Source of the DNA: Pseudoalteromonas rubra
Lineage (GTDB): Bacteria > Pseudomonadota > Gammaproteobacteria > Enterobacterales > Alteromonadaceae
Assembly: GCF_001482385.1 (NCBI RefSeq)
Contig: NZ_CP013611.1
Coordinates: 3,038,001 to 3,102,000 of the forward strand
Direction: 5' to 3'
DNA length: 64,000 nt
Made by a program: the position numbers and the translations under genes. Shown one piece after another: positions 31,901-40,668 of this stretch. Below the pieces are notes generated by a model, which worked only from the letters and a program-made list of their open reading frames with translations, searched no databases and was not told the origin of the DNA. Position 1 is the first letter of the stretch, and every line of letters starts with the position of its first letter.

Positions 31901-33280
31901 ATGGCGAAACCTGATCAACAAGTCGATACCCTAAAAGTCCCTCCCCACTCCATCGAGGCTGAGCAGTCTGTACTTGGTGGACTTATGCTTGATAATCAGG
32001 CGTTTGATAGGGTTGCAGAGCTGGTCGTTGCGCAGGACTTTTATACCCGCACCCATAAGTTGATATTTGAGGCAATGACCAAGCTGGTTGAAGCCAGTCA
32101 GCCGATTGACCTTATCACTATTTCGGAAAACCTTGAGAAGAATAACCAGTTAGAAACTGTGGGTGGCTTTGCGTATCTGGCTGAGATTGCGAAAAATACA
32201 CCCAGTGCCGCGAACATAGATGCTTATGCCAGCATTGTCCGTGAACGTGCGGTGGTCCGTGAGATGATCACGGTTGCTAATGAAATTGCCGAGGCGGGTT
32301 TCAACCCGGAAGGACGCGACAGCCACGAATTACTGGACCTGGCGGAAAGTAAAGTATTCAAAATCGCTGAGCAACGCACTAAGAGTACCGAAGGTCCGCA
32401 GAGTATTCACAGCATTCTGGAAAAAACCGTGGATAAGATCGAAGAGCTTTACCAGTCGCCGCAGGATGGTGTAACCGGGGTGAGCACGGGCTACTCTGAT
32501 CTTGACCAGATGACCGCCGGTCTGCAACCGTCAGACCTGATCATAGTCGCGGCACGTCCGTCGATGGGTAAAACCACTTTTGCGATGAACCTGGCTGAGC
32601 ATGCGGCGATGACACAAGACAAGCCTGTGCTTATTTACTCGCTGGAGATGCCCTCAGAACAAATCATGATGAGGATGCTGGCCTCACTGGGACGCATTAA
32701 CCAGACTAAGGTCAGGACGGGCCAGCTGGATGATGATGATTGGGCACGCCTTTCCTCCACCATGGGCTTGCTAATGGAAAAAGGGCAGATGTATATCGAT
32801 GACGCCTCAGGTCTGACTCCGACCGATGTGCGCTCACGAGCGAGGCGGATTGCGCGGGATCATGGCGGGATCAGCATGATCATGGTTGACTACTTGCAGT
32901 TGATGCGAGTCCCCAGTTTATCGGATAACCGGACCTTAGAAATCGCCGAGATATCTCGTTCACTTAAGGCATTGGCAAAAGAGCTTCAGTGCCCGGTGAT
33001 AGCCCTATCGCAGCTTAACCGTACGCTGGAGCAGCGCGCGGATAAGCGCCCTGTTAACTCAGACTTGCGTGAATCGGGGTCTATCGAGCAGGATGCCGAC
33101 TTAATCATGTTTATCTACCGCGATGAAGTGTATAACGACGACAGTCCGGAAAAAGGCGTTGCAGAAATTATTATCGGTAAACAGCGTAATGGTCCGATTG
33201 GTAAGGTTAGGTTAACCTTCCAGGGGCAATTCTCTCGGTTCGACAATTATGCCGGTCCTGCAGTGGATGACGAATACTAA
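31901..33280 (+). CDS. dnaB: Replicative DNA helicase
   Basis: 459 residues. The N-terminal helical domain (about 15-120, PHSIEAEQSVLGGLMLD) is followed by the RecA-like core: Walker A ARPSMGKTTFAMN near 222, DYLQLM Walker B, SQLNRTLEQRADKRP and the arginine-finger SDLRESGSIEQDAD. No intein is present. Monomer of the hexameric helicase at the fork. ATG follows TAGTGAT weakly; alr is 48 bp downstream, the conserved order. Confidence 0.97.
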   Translation: MAKPDQQVDTLKVPPHSIEAEQSVLGGLMLDNQAFDRVAELVVAQDFYTRTHKLIFEAMTKLVEASQPIDLITISENLEKNNQLETVGGFAYLAEIAKNTPSAANIDAYASIVRERAVVREMITVANEIAEAGFNPEGRDSHELLDLAESKVFKIAEQRTKSTEGPQSIHSILEKTVDKIEELYQSPQDGVTGVSTGYSDLDQMTAGLQPSDLIIVAARPSMGKTTFAMNLAEHAAMTQDKPVLIYSLEMPSEQIMMRMLASLGRINQTKVRTGQLDDDDWARLSSTMGLLMEKGQMYIDDASGLTPTDVRSRARRIARDHGGISMIMVDYLQLMRVPSLSDNRTLEIAEISRSLKALAKELQCPVIALSQLNRTLEQRADKRPVNSDLRESGSIEQDADLIMFIYRDEVYNDDSPEKGVAEIIIGKQRNGPIGKVRLTFQGQFSRFDNYAGPAVDDEY

Positions 33281-33328
33281 GATATTCGTCCTTTGTGACT
33301 AAATCGGCAGCCCGAATTAGGAGTATGT

Positions 33329-34417
33329 ATGCGCCTGGCAACCGCCGAAATTAACCTCACGGCTTTAAGCTATAATTTAAAACAGATTAAGGTACTGGCA
33401 CCTGGTACACGGGTTATGGCTGTGCTTAAGGCCAATGCCTATGGGCATGGTCTGGTTAAAATTGCACAGCACCTCAATGATGCAGATGCCTTTGCGGTCG
33501 CACGTATTGATGAAGCGTTGGCTTTACGTGCCGGTGGCCTGACTAAACCCATCGTGTTACTTGAAGGCTTCTTCAACCGTGCCGATTTGCCTATTCTTAT
33601 CGCCAATAACTTTGAAGCCATTATTCATGATGAAAACCAGTTGCGGGCCATTGAAGCCAGTCAACTGGACGCGCGTTTGTCGGTTTGGCTAAAAATAGAC
33701 ACAGGTATGCACCGTCTGGGCATTGAGCCCGAGCAGTTCGAGTCATTTTATCAGCGTCTCAAAGCCTGCGACAACGTTGACCCCAAGATTAAGCTGATGA
33801 CACATTTCTCCTGTGCGGATGATGTTCACAGCACACAAACACAGGTTCAGATTGCCGCGTTTGAGCGCCTGGTACAGAGTAAACCGGAAGCTAAGTGTTT
33901 GGCTAACTCAGCCGGTGTTATAGGCTGGCCACAGTCACATGGTGACTGGATCCGGCCCGGTTTGATGATGTATGGCGTTTCACCTATGATTAACCAGGTT
34001 GGTACTGAGCACGGGCTGAAGCCTGTGATGCGCCTGAAAACTCGGGTAATTGCTGTCAAATCACTGGCTGCCGGAGAGAAGGTTGGGTACGGCGGTCGCT
34101 GGCACAGTAAGCAACAAACTCAGTTGGCAATTGTGGCTATGGGTTACGGAGATGGCTATCCGCGCAATGCGAAGGATGGGACACCCGTGGTCATACGAGG
34201 TGAGCGCTATGGCATTGTTGGCGCCGTCTCTATGGATATGATCACGGTGGATATAGGTTGTAACCCGGATGACATTAGTGTTGGTGATGAGGTTGAAATG
34301 TGGGGCCCTGCGCTGCCTGTTGAAGAAGTGGCAGCTTGCGCAGGTACTATCCCCTATGAATTGCTATGTAATATCACACCGCGCGTGAGTTATGATTACC
34401 TTGCTGAGGCAGATTGA
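33329..34417 (+). CDS. alr: Alanine racemase
   Basis: 362 residues, PLP enzyme that makes D-alanine for peptidoglycan. Catalytic Lys34 in VLKANAYGHG and Tyr254 in EKVGYGGRW are both present. SMDMITVDIG and YELLCNITPRVSYDY close the C-terminal domain. GGAG precedes the ATG. The gene is convergent with yjbQ, only nine bases apart, and no terminator is seen between them. Confidence 0.97.
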   Translation: MRLATAEINLTALSYNLKQIKVLAPGTRVMAVLKANAYGHGLVKIAQHLNDADAFAVARIDEALALRAGGLTKPIVLLEGFFNRADLPILIANNFEAIIHDENQLRAIEASQLDARLSVWLKIDTGMHRLGIEPEQFESFYQRLKACDNVDPKIKLMTHFSCADDVHSTQTQVQIAAFERLVQSKPEAKCLANSAGVIGWPQSHGDWIRPGLMMYGVSPMINQVGTEHGLKPVMRLKTRVIAVKSLAAGEKVGYGGRWHSKQQTQLAIVAMGYGDGYPRNAKDGTPVVIRGERYGIVGAVSMDMITVDIGCNPDDISVGDEVEMWGPALPVEEVAACAGTIPYELLCNITPRVSYDYLAEAD

Positions 34418-34426
34418 ACGGACTGT

Positions 34427-34858
34427 CTATTCCAATAATTGACCGTGTAAGGTGGCGACGATAGCGCGACTACCTGCATGGTCTCTGTGTTCCCCGAGAT
34501 AGATCCCCTGCCAGGTGCCTAACTGCAGGCGTCCCTGACTGACCGGGATCGTGACCTCACAGCCCAGCGTACTCGACTTAATATGAGCCGGCATGTCATC
34601 GTCTCCCTCGTAATCATGGCGATAGTAACTTTGTCGCTCGGGCACAAAGTGGTTGAAGTGACTTTCCATATCCATGCGTACGGTGGGGTCGGCATTTTCG
34701 TTGATGGTGAGGCTGGCAGACGTATGCTGGATAAACAAATGTAGCAAGCCTACTTTGTAGTAACCCAGCTGTGTTAGTTGGGTCAGGACCTCGTCATCAA
34801 TCAAATGAAAGCCGCGTTGGCGCGGCCTGAGTGTGATGTGTGTTTGATGCCAGCTCAT
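34427..34858 (-). CDS. yjbQ: YjbQ family protein (UPF0047)
   Basis: 143 residues, small beta-barrel fold. [18 protein letters not shown], a histidine and [19 protein letters not shown], and [16 protein letters not shown] form the conserved surface. The E. coli homologue has weak thiamine phosphate synthase activity, which may matter given the thi operon in this window; its true role is unsettled. It overlaps cheX by four bases. Confidence 0.92.
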   Translation of the reverse strand: MSWHQTHITLRPRQRGFHLIDDEVLTQLTQLGYYKVGLLHLFIQHTSASLTINENADPTVRMDMESHFNHFVPERQSYYRHDYEGDDDMPAHIKSSTLGCEVTIPVSQGRLQLGTWQGIYLGEHRDHAGSRAIVATLHGQLLE

Positions 34859-35322
34859 AGCTTATCGAAGCTCACCTCTATGTTGGCATTGCCGTCATCT
34901 GATGTGAACGGCATTATGATCTTTGGACCTTCACATTTGTGGGTGATGGTGTGGCCTGGCCCGGACACAACGATTGGGGTCGCCATATCAAACTCATAGC
35001 CTTTCTCGCCCAGTAAATTTTTTGCGCCACCTGTGACCATGTTGGTGATTTCACCAACCATATCAGTGACCTCTTCATTGATCTTTTCCGGGCGCTCACC
35101 CAGCATTCTTTCCATAATGGTCAGAGCCAGACCTTCATCAAAGCTGATAGAAAAGGAGCCTTTGGTCTGTGGGCCCACCATGCCTATCAACCCGGACACG
35201 TCGCCGCGTGCCACCTCATCTTTTTTAATTTTAGGCTTGCCAGGCGTTAGTTCTGTTTGTGCCATGGTGGCCAGTACATTCATCAGAGATGATAAAAAAG
35301 GGTTGATGAATTCTACATTCAT
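34855..35322 (-). CDS. cheX: Chemotaxis phosphatase CheX-like protein
   Basis: 155 residues of the CheC/CheX/FliY fold. The conserved Glu and Asn pair of the CheX phosphatase motif appears in [39 protein letters not shown] belongs to the same fold. It would dephosphorylate CheY-P or a related receiver. It is not next to other che genes here; yjbQ follows with a four-base overlap. Confidence 0.83.
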   Translation of the reverse strand: MNVEFINPFLSSLMNVLATMAQTELTPGKPKIKKDEVARGDVSGLIGMVGPQTKGSFSISFDEGLALTIMERMLGERPEKINEEVTDMVGEITNMVTGGAKNLLGEKGYEFDMATPIVVSGPGHTITHKCEGPKIIMPFTSDDGNANIEVSFDKL

Positions 35323-35394
35323 ATGCTTCTTCCCTAGGTTCCTACATTGTAACGGACGCTGGATTAAGTGTAGTGGGCTTTTTGCTATGCTGCA

Positions 35395-35829
35395 CTACTC
35401 ATTACACTTTCCACAACGGCCGTGTGCTTCAATCGTTTGTGCTTTTACAAGAAAGCCGTGCTCTGCAGCCAGGTTATTCAGCTCGTGTGAAATGGCATTG
35501 GAATGCAGCTCTTGTACGTGACCACAAGAGTCACAGATCAATAACTGCACAGGGTGAATACAGTCAAAGTGATGGCACAGCATAAATGCATTCGTGCTTT
35601 CAATTTTATGAATAAACCCTAATTCTGAGAGAAAATCCAAAGCACGGTATACCGTTGCTGGTTTTGCGCCAGACTCGGTGAGTTTGAGCTCTTCTAACAG
35701 ATCATAGGCGCCTACACCGCCTTGTTTAGCAGCGAGTAAGCGGAAAACTTTTTCTCGGATAGGGGTAAAACGAGCCCCTCGATTATCACAAACTTGCTTA
35801 GCTTTACTTACCAGTTGTTCTATATTCAT
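35395..35829 (-). CDS. zur: Fur-family zinc uptake regulator Zur
   Basis: 144 residues. Winged helix at about 15-80 with AGAKPATVYRALDFL-like helix (GAKPATVYRALDFLSELG), then the dimerisation domain with CHHFDCIHPVQLLICDSCGH and the C-terminal CGKC, giving CxxC zinc sites. Resemblance is to Zur rather than Fur, which lacks this Cys-rich end. Target site and zinc uptake genes are not in the window. Confidence 0.9.
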   Translation of the reverse strand: MNIEQLVSKAKQVCDNRGARFTPIREKVFRLLAAKQGGVGAYDLLEELKLTESGAKPATVYRALDFLSELGFIHKIESTNAFMLCHHFDCIHPVQLLICDSCGHVQELHSNAISHELNNLAAEHGFLVKAQTIEAHGRCGKCNE

Positions 35830-35872
35830 GTTCTAAATCCTTACACTGCCATGCAATACTAACATATTCTTT

Positions 35873-38359
35873 TTAATAGTCTTGTATCGACAGGGATTTA
35901 TTCATTATATTCTCAGGACGGGTAAAGTTGTGTTTAAGCCAATCCTGAAATGCCGCTTCAGGCATTGGCTGGCCGATCAGATAGCCCTGTCCAATGTTAC
36001 AGTTAAACTCTACCAAGCGGTTTAGCTGCTCCTGATCTTCTATGCCTTCTGCAACCACTTTGAGCCCCAGGCCATGCGCCATGGTAATGATATTTTTAAC
36101 CAGATACGCTGATTCGTTGCCCGCATGCATATCGGCGATGAAGCTCTGGTCGATTTTTAATACATCAAATGGGTATTGGCGTAGATAATTCAACGAAGAA
36201 TAACCGGTACCAAAGTCATCCATAGAGATCAAAACTCCCATTTCTTGAAGCGTGCTAAGGGTTGCCTTAATTGTGCTATCACCGCTTAACAGCAAGCCCT
36301 CGGTGATCTCCAGTTCAAGGGTGCCGGGTTGTAAGGCACAGTGTGCTATCAGTTGTTCCACATGGCAGAGCAGTGCCGGATCATTAAACTGGCGGGGTGA
36401 TAAGTTGACCGCCAGGCGCAATGACGTATTAAATTGAGTATGTATCTGCTGTAACGTTCTGGCTGCTGAGTTTAAAACAAATTTACCCAAATCAATGATA
36501 AAGCCTGTTTGCTCAGCTAATGGAATAAATTCAGCGGGTGAGATTGGCCCCAAGGTATCACTGTGCCAGCGCAATAATGCCTCAGCGCCGACGACTTTGC
36601 GCGCCTGCAGGTCAAGCTGGGGCTGGTAATAGACCTCAAACTCCCCACGCTCCAGCGCGCCTTGCATGCTTTCTTCAAGCATCAGCCGTCGCTGCAGCGT
36701 ATTGCTCATGCTTTCGGTAAACATGCAATAGGTATTGCGACCTTGTTGCTTAGCGTTATACATGGCTGAGTCAGCTTTACGCAGCAGATCGTTAGGGGTG
36801 TCGGCATCTTGAGGGAAAATCGCGATCCCCAGACTCAGCGAAATATTAAAAGCGCGACCGTCAATGTCAAATGGGGCATGAAAGAGTTTAACCAGCTTGG
36901 TTGCAATAGGGGGGATATCAGCACTGGTTTTTAAATCGCCTAGTAAAATGATGAACTCATCGCCACCTAAGCGGGCCACAGTGTCTTTTTCTCGCAGTGC
37001 CGATTTGAGTCGCTGCGCTGAGTGGATCAGGACTTTATCACCGACTTCATGCCCCATCGAGTCATTGACCTTTTTGAAGTCATCCAGGTCAATAAAGCCA
37101 ACGCCAACCAGTGATTTGTCCCGTTTGGCATCGTGGATCAGTTGCTGGAGACGATCGAGAACCAAAAAACGATTGGGTAAGTCTGTCAGTGTGTCGTAAA
37201 AGGCGTGGTGAAGAATGATTTCTTCCTGACGCTTTTTATCTGTGATATTTCTCACTGCGACGACGAGGTAATCTGAACCTGGCAGTGCACTCAGTCGGGC
37301 TTCAAAATGGCGATTGCCATCGTCAAATGGTAGTGCATATTCAATTTGAGTAAGCTGGCCTGGCTTGCCAATGGCATGTATGGCACGGTGAAATGAACGC
37401 GCTGTCTGGCTTGGAAGCACATCCTGCATGGTTCGTCCCATGAACTCGCTATCTGCGACAAACAGGTCATTTTTTTGACCGCAGTGATACTCCAAAATCG
37501 TCCCTTCTCTGTCAACCACGAAGAACAAGTCCGGAAGCGCAGCAAAGATACCCTCTAGTATTTCATGTTTACGTTTAGCCTGTGCTTCGGCCTGCTGCGT
37601 TTGTTTCCAGCCATTACGCAGGTTACGTGCCATGTCGTTTAGATTGTCGGCTAGGCGTTTAAATTCACCTGTTCCTTTTGTTTCCAGCTTATCACTAAAA
37701 TCAAAGCGACTGACATGCTCACTGAGCAACATAAGTTGCGTAACCGGACGGTGAATAAAGAGCCGTGTAAAATACAACACCATGACTGTGAGCAATAGCG
37801 CAATAGCCAGAATGGCTGCGATTTTAATGTGGCTATAATGAAGCAGCCGTTTTGCGTGCGGCTCGATAGAATACTCAGCATAGATAATTGCAGGTAACGT
37901 ATTTGGGTGTTGTATCCTGATGTCTCTTTGGTATCTAACGTAAGCTCTAAATAGATACTGTTCTTTTGTATAGTGAATGCTGAAATCAGATGGGGTCTGC
38001 TGGACGACTTCGCCTTGTCTAATATCAGTGTTGCTGTACGACGCTGGCTGAATTGAACCACTACTATATAAGACGTCGTTCTGAGTATTGAGCAGTGCCA
38101 GATATTTGTACCCCTGATCGTGAGAAAACGCGCTTAGGGTACGTTGTATTTCTGTGTATTCATCTTCCGCAAAATGGTGTTGCAATGTTAAGTTCAGGAT
38201 TGATAAATCTTTTCTGATGGTGGCCTCGCTAAGTGACAGCAGGCTCTCTTTCTGTGTGTGATGATGCAGCTGTACTAATCCAGCTGCCAATAAAGCTGCG
38301 AATACAAAGGCTCCGAGCGTTAACCAGAACTTGAGATCTATGGAGTACAGTTTTGTCAC
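35873..38359 (-). CDS. Membrane GGDEF-EAL signalling protein
   Basis: 828 residues. Membrane segments near 12-32 and 180-200 bracket a periplasmic sensor; a HAMP region (about 200-255), a PAS domain (about 265-375), a GGDEF domain (about 385-545) and an EAL domain (about 560-810) follow. The GGDEF motif is intact and preceded five residues earlier by the I-site RxxD (REKD). The EAL domain keeps EALLRW, NLSPRQF, EITEG, DDFGTGYSSL, KIDQSFI and AEGIE. Both c-di-GMP synthesis and breakdown are possible. orn in this window could finish pGpG breakdown. Confidence 0.93.
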   Translation of the reverse strand: MTKLYSIDLKFWLTLGAFVFAALLAAGLVQLHHHTQKESLLSLSEATIRKDLSILNLTLQHHFAEDEYTEIQRTLSAFSHDQGYKYLALLNTQNDVLYSSGSIQPASYSNTDIRQGEVVQQTPSDFSIHYTKEQYLFRAYVRYQRDIRIQHPNTLPAIIYAEYSIEPHAKRLLHYSHIKIAAILAIALLLTVMVLYFTRLFIHRPVTQLMLLSEHVSRFDFSDKLETKGTGEFKRLADNLNDMARNLRNGWKQTQQAEAQAKRKHEILEGIFAALPDLFFVVDREGTILEYHCGQKNDLFVADSEFMGRTMQDVLPSQTARSFHRAIHAIGKPGQLTQIEYALPFDDGNRHFEARLSALPGSDYLVVAVRNITDKKRQEEIILHHAFYDTLTDLPNRFLVLDRLQQLIHDAKRDKSLVGVGFIDLDDFKKVNDSMGHEVGDKVLIHSAQRLKSALREKDTVARLGGDEFIILLGDLKTSADIPPIATKLVKLFHAPFDIDGRAFNISLSLGIAIFPQDADTPNDLLRKADSAMYNAKQQGRNTYCMFTESMSNTLQRRLMLEESMQGALERGEFEVYYQPQLDLQARKVVGAEALLRWHSDTLGPISPAEFIPLAEQTGFIIDLGKFVLNSAARTLQQIHTQFNTSLRLAVNLSPRQFNDPALLCHVEQLIAHCALQPGTLELEITEGLLLSGDSTIKATLSTLQEMGVLISMDDFGTGYSSLNYLRQYPFDVLKIDQSFIADMHAGNESAYLVKNIITMAHGLGLKVVAEGIEDQEQLNRLVEFNCNIGQGYLIGQPMPEAAFQDWLKHNFTRPENIMNKSLSIQDY

Positions 38360-38634
38360 CTGAACGTCTCACTTAGTGTGTTTGTCGTGACGACTATATT
38401 ACATGCTGAAGTACCTGGCTCAATCCAAGGCGGCACAGTTATCGCCACTGTCCTGACCCTAAGTGTAGTTGAAATGGGCAACTTGCTACCAGGATCCTCA
38501 TTTTTCTACTGCTATTTAGATCTGAGTCTGGTAGATGAAAGAATTGCAATAGCTCTAAAGCTGACCTATTTGGCCGATGTGCTGTTTATTGGTTAAAGTG
38601 AAGTGGTTGGCAAAAAATAACTAAAGGAGTGAAT

Positions 38635-39129
38635 ATGATCAGCCAAGATACAGAGACATTGAGTAAAAGTGCTCAGCGGGTTCAGGATGCGATAAAATCT
38701 GCGGGATGTGAATTCAGGGTACTGGAATTGCCCGGCAGTACGCGCACGGCGGAAGAGTCGGCACACACCATAGGGTGTGAACTGGGACAAATTGTAAAAT
38801 CACTGATTTTTAAAGGTAAAGAAAGCGGAAAACCGGTGTTGCTATTGGTCAGTGGCAGCAACCGGGTAAAAGAAAAGGTAGTGGCAAAATATCTGGGAGA
38901 AAAGCTGGTAAAAGCCGACGCTGAATTTACCCGTGAGGTAACCGGCTTTGCCATTGGCGGTATTCCCCCCATTGGACACCTGAGCAACCCAATTACTTAT
39001 ATTGACGAGGACTTGCTGCAATACGAGACGTTATGGGCTGCGGCTGGCACACCAAACGCGGTGTTTTCGTTGCCAGCGGCTAAACTGGAGTCATTGACTA
39101 AGGGCACGGTGATTGCTGTAAAGGCCTGA
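38635..39129 (+). CDS. YbaK/ProX-type aminoacyl-tRNA editing protein
   Basis: 164 residues. YbaK domain with QIVKSLIFKG, VSGSNRVKEKVVAKYLG, FAIGGIPPIGH and the C-terminal AGTPNAVFSLP. These proteins clear mischarged tRNAs such as Cys- or Ala-tRNA-Pro in trans. ATG at 38635 is chosen with AAGGAG five bases upstream; a GTG two codons earlier is in frame. The exact tRNA specificity is not clear; it is not the E. coli YbaK length (159) but near. Confidence 0.86.
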   Translation: MISQDTETLSKSAQRVQDAIKSAGCEFRVLELPGSTRTAEESAHTIGCELGQIVKSLIFKGKESGKPVLLLVSGSNRVKEKVVAKYLGEKLVKADAEFTREVTGFAIGGIPPIGHLSNPITYIDEDLLQYETLWAAAGTPNAVFSLPAAKLESLTKGTVIAVKA

Positions 39130-39142
39130 TAGTGAAGGGGCG

Positions 39143-39718
39143 TTACCCGGTAAAGAGTTGCAGTGTGATCTGCACTTCGTCTGACTCAAACTCGGCGACG
39201 CCCTCATAGCCTTCGATATTGTAATTGAAGCTAAAAAAGCGGCGTAACCACAGGTCATCCTGGTTCTCTTTTAGTACATCAATAGAAATATCCATCAGGC
39301 TTTCCGCTACATTCATACCAACAGCAAACAAGGGGTTGGCCGCCGCAGCTGCTACAGTACGGGTGAGCTCGCCAAATGCCGTGGTTTTTCTGACTTTTGC
39401 CATGAGCTTAGCCGTACTGCGGATGTCACTGTCATCTTCCAATACGGCAATATGCGCATCCAGAAAACGCGGGATCTGACCAGCCCGGTTACGATAAATC
39501 GTATAACCAGCAGGGCCAAAGCTGATGGTGCCACCTTCACTGACTGGCATCACATTGAGTTCCATATTAAATGCATGATCCGCGACCCCGTCGCTTACTG
39601 CACTGAACACTTTGATCTCAAACTTGCGCTCACTGAGTAACTTGTCCACCAAGCCCAGCGATTTAACGTGAATTGACATGATACGCAGTTCGACATCGGT
39701 AAACATTTGATTAGGCAT
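39143..39718 (-). CDS. Uncharacterised protein
   Basis: 191 residues, no recognised domain. No signal peptide or clear membrane segment; an Ala-rich patch (VAAAAANPLFAVGMNVAES, about 125-143) is the only low-complexity part. Acidic C-terminus ending LQLFTG. Starts on ATG at 39718 with AAAGGACT on the minus strand. Its codon use is like the neighbours. It is followed by ybaK convergent, so probably its own transcript. Function unknown. Confidence 0.7.
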   Translation of the reverse strand: MPNQMFTDVELRIMSIHVKSLGLVDKLLSERKFEIKVFSAVSDGVADHAFNMELNVMPVSEGGTISFGPAGYTIYRNRAGQIPRFLDAHIAVLEDDSDIRSTAKLMAKVRKTTAFGELTRTVAAAAANPLFAVGMNVAESLMDISIDVLKENQDDLWLRRFFSFNYNIEGYEGVAEFESDEVQITLQLFTG

Positions 39719-39857
39719 GATGAAAGTCCTTTGATATGCAATGGTATTAGCATACTTGGAACCAGATTGGGGCGCTATGGTTTTTGATTATAAAGTAAAT
39801 TATTTGAGCATCAAACAAGATGGAAGTTTATTACGAAGTACAATTGCGGAGGAAAAA

Positions 39858-39934
39858 TGGTGGCCCCACCTGGACTTGAACCAGGGACCTACCGATTATG
39901 AGTCGGGTGCTCTAACCAACTGAGCTATAGGGCC
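39858..39934 (-). tRNA. tRNA-Ile(CAU) (lysidine-modified), minus strand
   Basis: 77 bases with encoded CCA. The transcript starts GGCCCTATAGCTCAGTTGG, has CTCATAA in the anticodon loop (CAU) and the T arm GGTTCAAGTCC. GGCCC acceptor and ACTCATAATCGG resemble tRNA-Ile2 rather than elongator Met, so it probably reads AUA after TilS lysidine modification. Met elongator is the alternative. Confidence 0.85.
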
Positions 39935-39966
39935 ATTTTCAAATTGTAGTGCTCAATAAATTCATC

Positions 39967-40060
39967 CATGAAGCGAGGTCCTGTCGGCGTCCTGCCTCCA
40001 CCTCAACAAGCTGCGAAGCGATGCTTCGGTCTTGTTTCGCCCAACTGAGCTATAGGGGCA
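39967..40060 (-). repeat. tRNA 5'-end remnant joined to an unrelated hairpin element
   Basis: On the minus strand, bases 40059-40041 read GCCCCTATAGCTCAGTTGG, close to the first 19 bases of the tRNA-Ile next to it, then diverge completely. The next bases contain an imperfect stem: ACAAG/CTTGT outside and CGAAGC/GCTTCG inside around ATC, then a GC-rich tail (GGAGGCAGGACGCCGACAGG). No anticodon or T arm. May be a decayed tRNA copy replaced by, or fused to, a dispersed repeat; the right limits are approximate. Confidence 0.6.
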
Positions 40061-40238
40061 TTTTTTTGCACTTTTTAGCAGAGACCTAAAAAGCGCTGGC
40101 AGTATAAAAATTTTTAACAGGCTTGTCACTAGCAAAAGAGGAAAAAATCGCACATATCTGATTCAATTGCTTAATAAAAAGCCAAACTAGTGCACTAAGC
40201 TTGTTTCTTGATTCGGTTCGTCCGCTTACATCTGTGAG

Positions 40239-40604
40239 TTAGATCCAGACATCGTTTTGTGCGGTGAGTGAGCTGTCGGCATCTCCGGTGTTGACGACTC
40301 CTTTGGGTTCGATAATCAGCACCTGACATTCATGCTCGGCGTAGGGTTTGTGCTCTGAGCTCTTGGGTACAACCAGCATGTCACCTTCTTTCAGATGCTC
40401 TGTGCGGTCCCGAAAGGCAATCTGCATCTCGCCGGATAGCACGATGAACACTTCGTCGGTGTCGGGGTGATCGTGCCAGACAAATTCCCCCTGCAGTTTT
40501 ACCAGTTTGAACTGATAGTCGTTCATTTCAGCAATGACTTTAGGAGTCCAGTGCTCTGAAAACAGCGCCAGCTTGTCAGCAAAATTGATCGTAGTGTGTG
40601 ACAT
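40239..40604 (-). CDS. Cupin domain protein
   Basis: 121 residues, one cupin barrel. WHDHPDTDEVFIVLSGEMQI holds the first metal motif (HxH...E) and SSEHKPYAEHECQVLIIEP the second. Metal-dependent enzyme or sugar- or metabolite-binding protein; substrate unknown. Start ATG at 40604 after AAGGAAATA on the minus strand. It follows cysQ by 64 bp and may be the last gene of that operon. Confidence 0.88.
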   Translation of the reverse strand: MSHTTINFADKLALFSEHWTPKVIAEMNDYQFKLVKLQGEFVWHDHPDTDEVFIVLSGEMQIAFRDRTEHLKEGDMLVVPKSSEHKPYAEHECQVLIIEPKGVVNTGDADSSLTAQNDVWI

Positions 40605-40668
40605 GGTATTTCCTTATGGTGACGGGCGTAAGAGAGAAGCCTTACCCGACTGGATAAGGCTCAGGATA

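Noticed and set aside
38378..38596. 72-residue plus-strand frame between the GGDEF-EAL gene and the YbaK-type gene
   Set aside because: No ribosome binding site before its first ATG, composition is that of a random hydrophobic frame, and I recognise no family. The 275-bp gap is more likely the two promoters. A short unknown protein cannot be excluded.
39858..39934. Reading the CAU tRNA as elongator tRNA-Met
   Set aside because: The GGCCC acceptor and ACTCATAATCGG stem match tRNA-Ile2 better. It remains an alternative.
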